64,000 nt of DNA, taken from assembly GCA_009786925.1 (NCBI GenBank), contig WRGY01000126.1, forward strand, positions 1-64,000. The letters are read 5' to 3'. The position numbers and the translations under genes are program-made. The DNA is from Defluviitaleaceae bacterium (GTDB lineage Bacteria; Bacillota; Clostridia; Lachnospirales; WQUN01). Below the pieces are notes generated by a model. That model had not been told where the DNA came from. It made no database searches and saw only the letters and a program-made list of their open reading frames with translations. Below, piece by piece: positions 1-9,561 of the stretch; the stretch's first letter is position 1; the number at the start of each line of letters is the position of its first letter.

Positions 1-316
1 TAATGACAAATCTGTCATCACCCTCTATCCTTTGCACTATTTCGAACGGCTCCGCCATGGGGGATGGCATGAGCCGTATGCCTCCCGCACCCACGATGCG
101 CATTTCTCCAAACATCTCGCCAAAACTTTCTGTGTATCGCATGTGAAACACATCCGTAAGCCCTGCCGCTCCCGATATGTTGCCCATGAGTTCTCGCTCG
201 GCTTCGCTCCTTATATAACTGCTCACCATCACGTTAAATAAGAAATAAACAACAAGAAAACTCGTAAAAATCACACCTGTGCAGTTTAGCACCAGTTTTT
301 TTGTAAAGCTGTTCAT
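1..316 (-). CDS. Sensor histidine kinase, N-terminal part (runs off the window edge)
   Basis: Manual reverse translation gives MNSFTKKLVLNCTGVIFTSFLVVYFLFNVMVSSYIRSEAERELMGNISG..., a TM segment plus extracytoplasmic region; ATGA overlap with the response regulator stop at 313-316. Confidence 0.75.
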   Translation of the reverse strand, partial: MNSFTKKLVLNCTGVIFTSFLVVYFLFNVMVSSYIRSEAERELMGNISGAAGLTDVFHMRYTESFGEMFGEMRIVGAGGIRLMPSPMAEPFEIVQRIEGDDRFVI

Positions 317-1002
317 ATTTTCACCTCAACTATACGAAAACCATGTCCCCAGACTGTTTCTATGGAGACTACACTCCCTGCTTCTTTTAGCTTTTTGCGC
401 AGGCGTTTTACTGCCGCGTCTGTGGCTCGGGTCTCTACCGCGTTGTCGTAACCCCAAATTTTGTTAAGTAGCTCATCGCGTGATACGGCTTTGTCTTGAT
501 TTTCCAGTAAATATGTCAATAGACTAAACTCTGTGTTTGTGAGGGGTAGTTCGTTTCCATTTACATATGCCATGAATTTTTCCGGATAAATAGTCAAATC
601 GGCCAGGGTGACTGCCTCTGCTTGCTTTTCTGTGTCCATTTCTACCCTGCGAAACATCGCCTTTACACGCATGATTAGCTTTACGGGGTTAAATGGCTTT
701 GTAAAATAGTCGTCGCTACCCAGAGAAATACCCGAGATGTAATCCTCGTCCGTATCGCGAGCGGTTAACATTATGATGGGTACTTTTGAAATCGCTCGCA
801 GTTTTGTACATATAATAAGCCCGCTACTGCCGGGCATCATGATGTCCAGGATGACCAAGTCGCAGACATTCTGTTGAAAAGCCTGATACAGCAAATCGCC
901 GTTTTCGAAAGATTTTACGTGATAACCTTCCTTCTCCAAAAATGAATGGATTAAATGGCGAATGTTTTTTTCGTCCTCGGCTATATAAATTAGTTTGCTC
1001 AT
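313..1002 (-). CDS. OmpR/PhoB-family response regulator
   Basis: Receiver domain (AEDEKNIR, LVILDIMMPGSSG, FTKPFNP) and C-terminal winged helix (ETVWGHGFRI). Confidence 0.95.
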   Translation of the reverse strand: MSKLIYIAEDEKNIRHLIHSFLEKEGYHVKSFENGDLLYQAFQQNVCDLVILDIMMPGSSGLIICTKLRAISKVPIIMLTARDTDEDYISGISLGSDDYFTKPFNPVKLIMRVKAMFRRVEMDTEKQAEAVTLADLTIYPEKFMAYVNGNELPLTNTEFSLLTYLLENQDKAVSRDELLNKIWGYDNAVETRATDAAVKRLRKKLKEAGSVVSIETVWGHGFRIVEVKI

Positions 1003-1140
1003 CTCGACCCTCCCTATTTTAATTATATCATGCTCATGGGTCGGATTAGTTATTGTCCCAATTTTGTTCCAAATTATTGCTGATTTTGTCTCGTTTTGAT
1101 TTGTAAACTAAGCCCATCAAATAATCGGAGGGATAAAAAA

Positions 1141-3285
1141 ATGAAATTTTTAATGCTTGCAATTGTAATGGTGGTTTTTGCCGCTTGTGGTGAAAACGAG
1201 GGCAACGGCACACCCACTGCGTCGCCGGCTATGGGGAGGTATGTTGAGGTTGACATCACCCCACCAAATGCAGAGGGGAGACTCATTAATCTCATAACAC
1301 AGGATGATGTATTATTGGTTTTTGATGAAGGCTTGCGTACACGTTTCGAAAGCAATGACATGGGTGTATCGTGGACACAGTCTTTGGGTCCCGGCCATGA
1401 TAACGACCGTTTTGAGACGGTGTTTAATGCAGGGATTTTGCCTGATGGCAGGTTGCTTGTGTATTTGCAGGGTGAAGGTATTGTGTCAGTAGAGCAAGAC
1501 GGAACGACAGCACATTTTCCGATTTCTTCAATAGACGAAGGTATAGCCGACGGAGAAGAGTTTAATGTTTCGCTATTTCATGTGCTGGATGATGAACGGA
1601 TAATGCTTGTGTACGGCATAGATTGGATTGCGAGGATTATGCGTGAAAACCAAGCCGAAGAAGAAGGCGGTGAACGCGCCGAAGGTGGCGAACGCACTAC
1701 AAATGTACGTGTAGGCGGACGTTTTGGCGGCGGTGGCGGCGGAATGGGACTCGGAATGTCAGGCATCACAACCGCTATATACTCTCTGATAACAGGACAA
1801 CAGACCGAGCTTGTTTCCTATGACGAATTTTTTAGAATAAATCCCATGGGTGCAAATACCTACGGAGATATTTTTGCAATAGAAAATCATAATCTTGTGA
1901 GGCATGAATCAAATGGAGATGTTGATATTTTGCTGCATGGCACAGCGTTTGCCTTCGGTGCGCCGACAGTGATTAACTCATCTGTACAGCCAATCGCAGA
2001 TGGATTTATTGTAAATGTGATGCACACGGGGCTGTTTAAATATATCTGGGATGCTGATGCCTATGTAGACCCCGCACAAACCATCACAATATGGTCGCTG
2101 GAAGATAGCCCGTTTGTACGTGCCGCCATTACGGAGGTTTGGCGCAACAACCCCAATGCAGAAATCATATATGAAATAGCACTCGGTGATACAGGTGTTT
2201 CTGCCGCAGATGCTGTGCGCACACTTAACACGCGGCTTTTGAGCGGGCGCGGACCGGATATCCTCATATTGGACGGCACACCGATAGACAGCTATGTAGA
2301 GCGCGGTATGCTACTCGATATTTTTGACAGTGTAGATACAAGCGGAGTGTATCAAAGTATTCTTACACCTTTTACAAATAACGGTCAAATGAATGTAATT
2401 CCTACACAGTTCCTAATCCCTGTGCTGATGGGTGCGCAAGAAAATTTATACAAAACCCCTACCCTTTCGGCATTGGTACAGGCGGTGGTGGAGGGCAACC
2501 CATTACCCTCCATAGAGGATGGTAGGATGCTGGGTGGCATACCTGAAGAAGAGCGTGCAAAAATCGCATTTAACGACCTTGCGGAACTCTTTGACATCAT
2601 GTGGCAAGCAAATGCCGCGGCTTTTATCTCTGACAATCAGCTCAACAGTGATGTGCTATATGATTTTCTCTATGCAATAGAAGCAATCCGCAATAAATAT
2701 GAACTGCCACAGCGAGACGAGATGATGGCGGGGGGCGTGTTTATGGCAGTGAGTGCAAGTGGCGGCGGACGTACAAATCCCATAGGCGGCTCAATCATGA
2801 GATATGTAATGCAAAGCACAAATATTGCTGCTTTTGAGGCAAGTAACCTGATGCTGTTGGCTTCGTTTATGGGGCGTGACGGCTCGGAGATTATGCCCTT
2901 CCCGGGGATGGTACAAGGAGCGTGGACACCTTCTGCAATCGTGGGCATTTCGGCGGATACCGCTGTTGCTGATTTCGCAATCGAATTTGTAAACACCATG
3001 CTCTCGCCAAATGTGCAAAACATAAACCACGGTGTAGGCCTGCCGGTAACACGCGACGCAATGCAGTGGCAAATCGCACAAATCAACGAGCAAATGGAAG
3101 AGTTTAATCTGTCGCCCTTTACACTCAATATGGACGCTCTAATCGCACAACTCCAAACCCCTGCCCTACCCGAAACAACCCTACGAGAAATGGTATGGAA
3201 TACAGTAGAACGCCTAGATAGTATAGAAGGAGCTGTACAGGAGATTGAACAAAACATTAGGAATTATCTGGCGGAACGTTCGTAA
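1141..3285 (+). CDS. Lipoprotein: N-terminal beta-propeller-like region fused to an extracellular solute-binding domain
   Basis: ATG at 1141 after GGAGGGATAAAAAA; lipobox VVFAACGE; C-terminal half reads as a sugar SBP (TIWSLEDSPFVRAAITEVWRNNPNAEIIYE...GRGPDILILDG); precedes MalF/MalG-like permeases. Confidence 0.85.
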   Translation: MKFLMLAIVMVVFAACGENEGNGTPTASPAMGRYVEVDITPPNAEGRLINLITQDDVLLVFDEGLRTRFESNDMGVSWTQSLGPGHDNDRFETVFNAGILPDGRLLVYLQGEGIVSVEQDGTTAHFPISSIDEGIADGEEFNVSLFHVLDDERIMLVYGIDWIARIMRENQAEEEGGERAEGGERTTNVRVGGRFGGGGGGMGLGMSGITTAIYSLITGQQTELVSYDEFFRINPMGANTYGDIFAIENHNLVRHESNGDVDILLHGTAFAFGAPTVINSSVQPIADGFIVNVMHTGLFKYIWDADAYVDPAQTITIWSLEDSPFVRAAITEVWRNNPNAEIIYEIALGDTGVSAADAVRTLNTRLLSGRGPDILILDGTPIDSYVERGMLLDIFDSVDTSGVYQSILTPFTNNGQMNVIPTQFLIPVLMGAQENLYKTPTLSALVQAVVEGNPLPSIEDGRMLGGIPEEERAKIAFNDLAELFDIMWQANAAAFISDNQLNSDVLYDFLYAIEAIRNKYELPQRDEMMAGGVFMAVSASGGGRTNPIGGSIMRYVMQSTNIAAFEASNLMLLASFMGRDGSEIMPFPGMVQGAWTPSAIVGISADTAVADFAIEFVNTMLSPNVQNINHGVGLPVTRDAMQWQIAQINEQMEEFNLSPFTLNMDALIAQLQTPALPETTLREMVWNTVERLDSIEGAVQEIEQNIRNYLAERS

Positions 3286-4063
3286 GGTTGAATATATATT
3301 ATTCTTGGCTCCGAGTTTTTTAGGGATTACGATATTCTTTCTTCTACCATTTTTGGATACGGTGAGACGGAGCTTTTATGATGTACGCGGCGTGAATTTT
3401 ATCGGGTGGGAAAGCTACATTTCTGTGGTTAATAATGCGGCTTTCCGCCTGGCCGCGACCAATACCGCAAGGTTTGTCGCAATATGCATCCCACTCTTGG
3501 TGGTCATCAGCCTTGTCACTGCATTGCTTGTACGAGCAATAAAACCATATGGCGGGATTTTTAAAACCAGTTTTTTGTTGCCCATGGCGGTGCCTGTAGC
3601 GAGCATTGTACTTTTGTGGCAGGTGGTTTTTGGCGGGTTTATGCGGTCGGATACAGCATTTTGGGTGTTAGTTTTTACCTATCTCTGGAAAAACACGGGC
3701 TACAATATGATTTTGTGGCTTGCGGGGCTGGACAGTATTTCTGACACACTCTACGAAGCCGCAAATGTAGACGGCGCAAGCAGAATGCAAAGCTTTAGAT
3801 ATATCACCTTGCCCTGTTTGTTGCCTACATTCGGGATTGTCTCGATTTTGTCGCTTTTATACAGCTTTAGGGTCTTTAGAGAAGCCTATCTGGTTGCGGG
3901 TGCCTATCCACATGACTCCATGTATCTTTTGCAACATCTGTTTAATAACTGGTTCCAAAACCTGGATATTAGCAGACTAAGTGCCGCGGCTACTATGATG
4001 GCGGCAGTACTGCTGGTGATTATCATATTGATGCGGGGATTTTTTGATGATAAAGAAGATTAA
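3245..4063 (+). CDS. Carbohydrate ABC transporter permease (MalF/UgpA-like)
   Basis: Multiple TM segments and EAA-like motif (LYEAANVDGASRMQSFRYITLPCLLPT). Confidence 0.93.
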   Translation: MNKTLGIIWRNVRKVEYILFLAPSFLGITIFFLLPFLDTVRRSFYDVRGVNFIGWESYISVVNNAAFRLAATNTARFVAICIPLLVVISLVTALLVRAIKPYGGIFKTSFLLPMAVPVASIVLLWQVVFGGFMRSDTAFWVLVFTYLWKNTGYNMILWLAGLDSISDTLYEAANVDGASRMQSFRYITLPCLLPTFGIVSILSLLYSFRVFREAYLVAGAYPHDSMYLLQHLFNNWFQNLDISRLSAAATMMAAVLLVIIILMRGFFDDKED

Positions 4064-4892
4064 TTTATGCTTTGTTCCATTGGTTGCCCTTGGGCTTTTG
4101 GTATGGTGGGTAATCTGGTTTATGGTAATGGGGAGCCTCATGTCATTGGAAGAACTAAACGCTACCATCGGCCCCGCCCTCGTTGGTGATGGTGGGCAGG
4201 TTGTGTGGACGATTTTACCTACATGGCCTACCCTACAGCCGCTCGTAGAGCTTTTGCTTGATACACCACAGTTTTTTGTGATGTTTTGGAATACATTTCG
4301 CTTAGTGATTCCTTCTGTGCTGGGGCAGTTAGTAATAGGCGCACCTGCGGCATGGGCATTGAGCCGTTTCCGTTTTAGAGGACGCAAAATACTTACTACG
4401 GTGTACATCGCGCTTATGCTCATGCCTTTTCAGGTGACTATGGTGCCTAACTTTTTGGTACTCGACCGCATGGGGCTAATCGACAATGTTTTTGCCGTGA
4501 TTCTACCATTTGCGTTTTCGGCATTTCCCGTATTTATCATGGTCAAAGGGTTTGATGCAGTGCCGAGGGCATTACTCGAAGCGGCATCCATAGATGGCGC
4601 GGGGGCTTTTAGGACATTTTGGAGCGTGGGTTTGCCTCTTGGTACACCCAGTATTTTGGCGGCTATGGTACTTGGATTCTTGGAAGTCTGGGGCGCAATC
4701 GAACAACCGATGACGTTTTTGGGCGACCCGACGACATGGCCACTGTCTCTGTTTTTGCCGCAAATCGTAGCAGAGGAGCTTGGGTTGGCAATGGTCGCTT
4801 CTTTACTTATGCTTTTGCCCGCCGTTTTGTTTTTCTTGTTTGGACAAAAATATCTGGAGCTTGGGATACAGGCCGCCGGGGTTAAGGAGTAA
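4044..4892 (+). CDS. Carbohydrate ABC transporter permease (MalG/UgpE-like)
   Basis: EAA motif (LLEAASIDGAGAFRTFWSVGLPLGTPS); overlaps preceding permease. Confidence 0.93.
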   Translation: MMIKKINLCFVPLVALGLLVWWVIWFMVMGSLMSLEELNATIGPALVGDGGQVVWTILPTWPTLQPLVELLLDTPQFFVMFWNTFRLVIPSVLGQLVIGAPAAWALSRFRFRGRKILTTVYIALMLMPFQVTMVPNFLVLDRMGLIDNVFAVILPFAFSAFPVFIMVKGFDAVPRALLEAASIDGAGAFRTFWSVGLPLGTPSILAAMVLGFLEVWGAIEQPMTFLGDPTTWPLSLFLPQIVAEELGLAMVASLLMLLPAVLFFLFGQKYLELGIQAAGVKE

Positions 4893-4896
4893 TCAC

Positions 4897-6897
4897 ATGC
4901 AACAGCGAAAATATGCGGGATATATTTTAAAATTTTTGGCGATTTTGCTCGCGCTTACGCTGGTCGCAAGAGGCACAAGCGGTGCAACATTGGCTCGAGT
5001 AGTCCTTGCATCGCCTGTGCGGAGCGAAATCATAGATGCGATAAATGCGAGTGCGACGGTGTTTTCTACAGATTATATCGAAATCACTGCACCATCAGGT
5101 CTTGTGATTTCAGAAATATCGCTTAGTGTGGGGCAAAACATCGAAGCGGGTGACTTTGTAGCATCTTTTGAATTAGAGGGTTTAGAAGAACTACGCATAC
5201 GTGAAGCCGCGTCTCTTGATGCAATGCTTTTCGACTTGGAAAGGTTAAATCGTACCGAGGATGTAGAAATCGCAAGGCGCAATCTGCGACGCGCACAGGA
5301 GGACTATGCAACAACCGTAGCCCAAGGCGAAGCAGATATAGCCGAAGCCACCGAATATTCGCCCACCGCTTTGCGTAATCATGAACGAGCGGTGGAGGAT
5401 TTTTATGCAGTCGCAGCGCAGGGCGAGTCGGATATTGCCGCCGCACAGTCAGCCTTATTTAATGCAAAAGCCGATGATACGGCCATTCAAAACGCAATCC
5501 GCAACCTTGCCCGTGCAGTGGAGGATTATGAGTCCACCCGCGATCAGGGCGAAGCCGATATAGCCGATGCACGCCGTCAACAAAGTAATACGGACCGAAC
5601 AGCCATAGAAAACGCACAACGCAATCTGCAACGCGCCCGAGACGACTATGAAACAACAAGGCAACAAACCCAAGAAGCAATCCACTCCGCAGAGCGGTCA
5701 CTGATGCTGGCATGGTACTCTGACAACATGCAAACAATAAACGCGGCGTTTAATGCATTGGAACAAGCGCGTAACGCCGCCGCACCCGCAATGTTGGCCG
5801 CAGAACGACGTGTAGAAGATGCAGAAGAAGCCCTCGCACAAGCACAACGCAATTTTGCAAACATCACACAGGATGAGCGTGAACGCGCAGAAGAAGCCGT
5901 GCTATCGGCAGAAAACCGCGCCACAAGCAACTTGCTCACCGCCTCACGCAGAGTGGAGGATACGGAAGCGGCACTTGCACAGGCTCATGAAAATTTTAAT
6001 AATAATGTACAGTCCGCAACTACTGCACTGGAAAATGCAATAAATCGAGCGGCCGACAATCTGCAAACCGCCGAGCGCAGAATCGAGGACACTACAATCG
6101 AAACCTTTGCCCAAAACGTCAAAGCTCGTGCAGAAGAAAATCGCCTCCAAGCCACACGCAGAATCGAGGACGCGGCTACGGCATTGCAAACAGCACAGCA
6201 AAACGCCGCAGACACCCATGCACAAAACACGATTTTTGCGACCACGCTACAGCTGGATATTGCCGCAAAACAAAACGACATACTCTTACTTGACGCATTG
6301 ATATATACAGGCGGCGTGCTGTATTCACACTATAGCGGCACGATTTCTTTTGTCGCGCAAGCGGGAGAGGCAACGAGCAATTCGCCTATAATAATATTGC
6401 GTGACGGCAGTGGTGGTTTTGAGGCGCGTATGCAAATCACACAACAACAGGCCGAACGCCTATATGCAGGAGCCGAAAGCAATGTAACAACAGGAGGCGG
6501 GACTTTGTTTTTTATGCCAACAGTCACAGGAATTGTTTCGAGTATTTCTCAACCCGACGAAAACAACCTCACTTCCGTCACAATAGCTCTACCCGAAGGC
6601 GACTGGAGCATAGGTCAACGTGTAGATACACAAATTATTTTGCATCGCGCAAACTATGAACTCAGTGTGCCGATTTCTGCGCTGCATTCTGACAACTCAG
6701 GATATTTTGTACATGTAGTAGAGCAACGCAACACCATCATGGGTTTGCAAAACATAGTGGTACGCGCAAATGTATCCATAGTCGCCTCCGACAGTGAAAT
6801 GGCATCGCTGACAGGTGCGGTCAACCGAGATAGCCAAATCATCACTGGCAGCAACAAATCTATTTCTGTCGGTGACAGAATAAGGGTGGATGGTTGA
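4897..6897 (+). CDS. HlyD-like periplasmic adaptor/membrane fusion protein with a very long coiled coil
   Basis: ATG at 4897 after AAGGAGT; lipoyl/barrel-sandwich halves (SGLVISEISLSVGQNIEAGDFVASFE ... LYSHYSGTISFVAQAGEATSNSPIIILRD) flank about 370 aa of A/E/R/Q-rich heptads. Confidence 0.85.
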   Translation: MQQRKYAGYILKFLAILLALTLVARGTSGATLARVVLASPVRSEIIDAINASATVFSTDYIEITAPSGLVISEISLSVGQNIEAGDFVASFELEGLEELRIREAASLDAMLFDLERLNRTEDVEIARRNLRRAQEDYATTVAQGEADIAEATEYSPTALRNHERAVEDFYAVAAQGESDIAAAQSALFNAKADDTAIQNAIRNLARAVEDYESTRDQGEADIADARRQQSNTDRTAIENAQRNLQRARDDYETTRQQTQEAIHSAERSLMLAWYSDNMQTINAAFNALEQARNAAAPAMLAAERRVEDAEEALAQAQRNFANITQDERERAEEAVLSAENRATSNLLTASRRVEDTEAALAQAHENFNNNVQSATTALENAINRAADNLQTAERRIEDTTIETFAQNVKARAEENRLQATRRIEDAATALQTAQQNAADTHAQNTIFATTLQLDIAAKQNDILLLDALIYTGGVLYSHYSGTISFVAQAGEATSNSPIIILRDGSGGFEARMQITQQQAERLYAGAESNVTTGGGTLFFMPTVTGIVSSISQPDENNLTSVTIALPEGDWSIGQRVDTQIILHRANYELSVPISALHSDNSGYFVHVVEQRNTIMGLQNIVVRANVSIVASDSEMASLTGAVNRDSQIITGSNKSISVGDRIRVDG

Positions 6898-7925
6898 TGG
6901 TTATTTTCAAACGTGTTTTGTTTTGGGGGGCATTTTGTGTTTTTTTGCTCCTTGGGACTCGGGAGGCAAATAAAATCGGACAGTTTTCGCCTGTTTCTCT
7001 GCGATTTGATACGCCTGTATGTGGTGAAGCGGCTCATCGTGCGCGACAGTTTTCTATTTACGAAGGTGACACGTTTTGGCCGACATTTTGGAGCGAATCA
7101 CAGGCAGAACTATCCGCCGGCGCAAGGACGGCATATGTGAATGCCATTTCGTTTTCAGGCGACGCGACACTTGTATGGCCTACAACCTACATCGCGGGTA
7201 CTGCACCCGGCTCCGTTGATATAAACGGAATCGCTGTATCCTATGCACTGGCGCATCGACTATGGGGTAGCATCGACATCATAGGCCAAACAGTATATGT
7301 AGAAGAATCTTCCCGCATAGTGCGAGGTGTATTCGAAGGCTCAACAGAATTAGCCCTCATCTCCTTCCATATAGAGGATGTGTCACAGAGCTGGACAGTG
7401 GTGGAGCTTTCCGGCGGCATGGCGCATCCCACCCGACGCGATGCAGAACAGTTTGCGATTTTTTCGGGACTCGGCGCACCCGACTATGTAATAATGGGCG
7501 GTGCGTTGGCACTCGCCCGATTTGTATCATTATTGCCTGTTTTGGTGCTTGCGGCACATGGCGCGGTTTGGATTTTTATACAAACACCTACATCTGCTCG
7601 CTACGCGGGGTTGATTATGATTGCACTGTCTTTGCCATTAGTGCTTAACGCACTCCCACCATGGCTGATTCCAAACCGATGGAGCGATTTTTCTTTTTGG
7701 GCAAATCTCACACAAAATGCAAATGACGGCATACGCGAATTTTTTGGCATAAATCCGACATTGCGTGATGTGGAGCTAAAAATCCATCTGCTACGGCAAA
7801 TGGTGATTGGTGTCATTGGGGCAATGCTGGCAACGACTCAAATAGCCGCTCTACAGGCTCGCCAAAAATATGGGGTTGGCGAAAAAATCCTAAACGCCCG
7901 GGGCCTTCGGCCTCGCGAGTTGTGA
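6894..7925 (+). CDS. MacB/FtsX-type membrane protein with a periplasmic-core-like domain
   Basis: N-terminal TM, then MacB-PCD-like text (GIAVSYALAHRLWGSIDIIGQTVYVEESSRIVRGVFEG) and C-terminal TMs; 4-bp overlap with upstream gene. Confidence 0.6.
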   Translation: MMVIFKRVLFWGAFCVFLLLGTREANKIGQFSPVSLRFDTPVCGEAAHRARQFSIYEGDTFWPTFWSESQAELSAGARTAYVNAISFSGDATLVWPTTYIAGTAPGSVDINGIAVSYALAHRLWGSIDIIGQTVYVEESSRIVRGVFEGSTELALISFHIEDVSQSWTVVELSGGMAHPTRRDAEQFAIFSGLGAPDYVIMGGALALARFVSLLPVLVLAAHGAVWIFIQTPTSARYAGLIMIALSLPLVLNALPPWLIPNRWSDFSFWANLTQNANDGIREFFGINPTLRDVELKIHLLRQMVIGVIGAMLATTQIAALQARQKYGVGEKILNARGLRPREL

Positions 7926-9561
7926 TAAAGGATAATCTTACACGGATTTCGTTTTCGTCTCTAATCCGTGATTGCCCTGCTATCGAGCGCATATAGCGTG
8001 TATTTTCTACCATACCTTGCGATACGATTTCTACGATTTCGGCAATCCGAGCCCGGTCAAACTCTACTATCTCCAGAGGCTCGTTGATGTCGCCACCCGT
8101 AAATGTCATCCTTATGCGATTTATTTCTTCGGGATTTCTCAAAATCGAATATGGTGCCAGTATTACATGCTCGGCATTCAAAAACTCATAAAATCCTGTA
8201 TCTGCAATAAAATCGCTTGTTATGCTATATTGCCGCAATACAATGCGACCGTTATTTAAAATATATTTTATGAATATATTTTCGCGGGAAGTGACAGTAC
8301 CATCCTCATGGACTCGCCGATAGCTACCCATGTTCACATGTGGTATGCGATGCAGTCTGCGCCTCTCGTCCAGTATTGTGCGATGTGCTGTCCGAGTAGC
8401 CTCGACCAAATCCGGGTCTGTGAATGCAAGATTTCTCCATTCTTCGTTACTGAGTCCGCCCCATAAAAATGTGTTGCTCACATACACACCATATACATTG
8501 GATGGTATACGATTTACATAAAAGCCCAGGCCAAACTGCGTCACAATAAGCATCACGACATAAATTCCAATCGCCATACCACCAAAAATCGGAAGATATT
8601 TCATCTTATTCAGCACAAGAAATGTTTTTTCGGCAATCATCTGTGCCACTATATAGCTGATGACAAAACCAATGACGAGTCCGATATTCATATGCGTAAA
8701 ACGCTCCCTGCCCACGGCAAAAAAGATTATCCCGACAAACCACATACCCACATATGAAAATAAAAACACCAACAAATGCTTTATGGGTGTAAAGATGACA
8801 GAATCCCCGGTGCGCTCGGGTCGTCTTGCACGGCCTATAAAAAATGCCGCCGCAAACAGCCCTACAGCAATCAACACATAAGAAATCACGGGATATACTG
8901 CCGACTGTGCAAAGCTGTAGCCACCGCGCAAAAGTGCGCCCCATGCCGCCGGTGTGTGATAGATGAAGAACAAGTCCATGACATTTCCGTCAAACAGTCC
9001 CGAAAATCCAAAAACAAACATCGACCCCACCATCTCCGTTACACCTACCAAAGCCACAGGTACAAACGGAACTACAGCCACAAGGCAGAGCGCGACAAAA
9101 CTATGCCCTGCCAATGAAAACGCAAAACATGCAACAGCAAAATAAAATACAGTAACGAGCGAAGCCATGATTAAAAACAAAATAGCTTCTATGCCTGCAA
9201 AAGGCATCATCATGATACTAAACACAAGGACGGGGATGATGCTCAAAACAACCCCCGCCAGTACATTTGTAGCAAAAAGCTGTGCCTTGTTAAGCGGAAA
9301 AGAATAAAATGCTGTAGCCCTCTTTTTGTTAAAGTAAAAACCAAATGTGCAAAATGCCGCCAAGACCGGGGTAATCACTAATGCAAACGGTACAGACAGA
9401 TTACGCATTGCCACAATATCATCTATCCTGCGCCAAGGTGAACCACTCCACTGCAACAGCGGCAAATACGACACAAGGAAATACCACAGCAAAGCCAACG
9501 CAGGGATTGCCCAAAATCGCTTTATCTGCTCTATGAACAATGCTCGGTTAAAAAAGTTCAT
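7813..9561 (-). CDS. ABC-2-type permease subunit, paralogue of the next gene
   Basis: MNFFNRALFIEQIKRFWAIPALALLWYFLVSYLP; ATG at 9561 preceded by GGAGGG; polytopic, extracytoplasmic C-terminal domain. Confidence 0.8.
   Translation of the reverse strand: MNFFNRALFIEQIKRFWAIPALALLWYFLVSYLPLLQWSGSPWRRIDDIVAMRNLSVPFALVITPVLAAFCTFGFYFNKKRATAFYSFPLNKAQLFATNVLAGVVLSIIPVLVFSIMMMPFAGIEAILFLIMASLVTVFYFAVACFAFSLAGHSFVALCLVAVVPFVPVALVGVTEMVGSMFVFGFSGLFDGNVMDLFFIYHTPAAWGALLRGGYSFAQSAVYPVISYVLIAVGLFAAAFFIGRARRPERTGDSVIFTPIKHLLVFLFSYVGMWFVGIIFFAVGRERFTHMNIGLVIGFVISYIVAQMIAEKTFLVLNKMKYLPIFGGMAIGIYVVMLIVTQFGLGFYVNRIPSNVYGVYVSNTFLWGGLSNEEWRNLAFTDPDLVEATRTAHRTILDERRRLHRIPHVNMGSYRRVHEDGTVTSRENIFIKYILNNGRIVLRQYSITSDFIADTGFYEFLNAEHVILAPYSILRNPEEINRIRMTFTGGDINEPLEIVEFDRARIAEIVEIVSQGMVENTRYMRSIAGQSRIRDENEIRVRLSFITTREAEGPGRLGFFRQPHIFGEPVERLFESLPALPQ

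Noticed and set aside
2670-3257. 195-aa minus-strand ORF
   Set aside because: Antisense shadow of the SBP gene; low-complexity Ser/Ala/Ile-rich translation and no RBS context.
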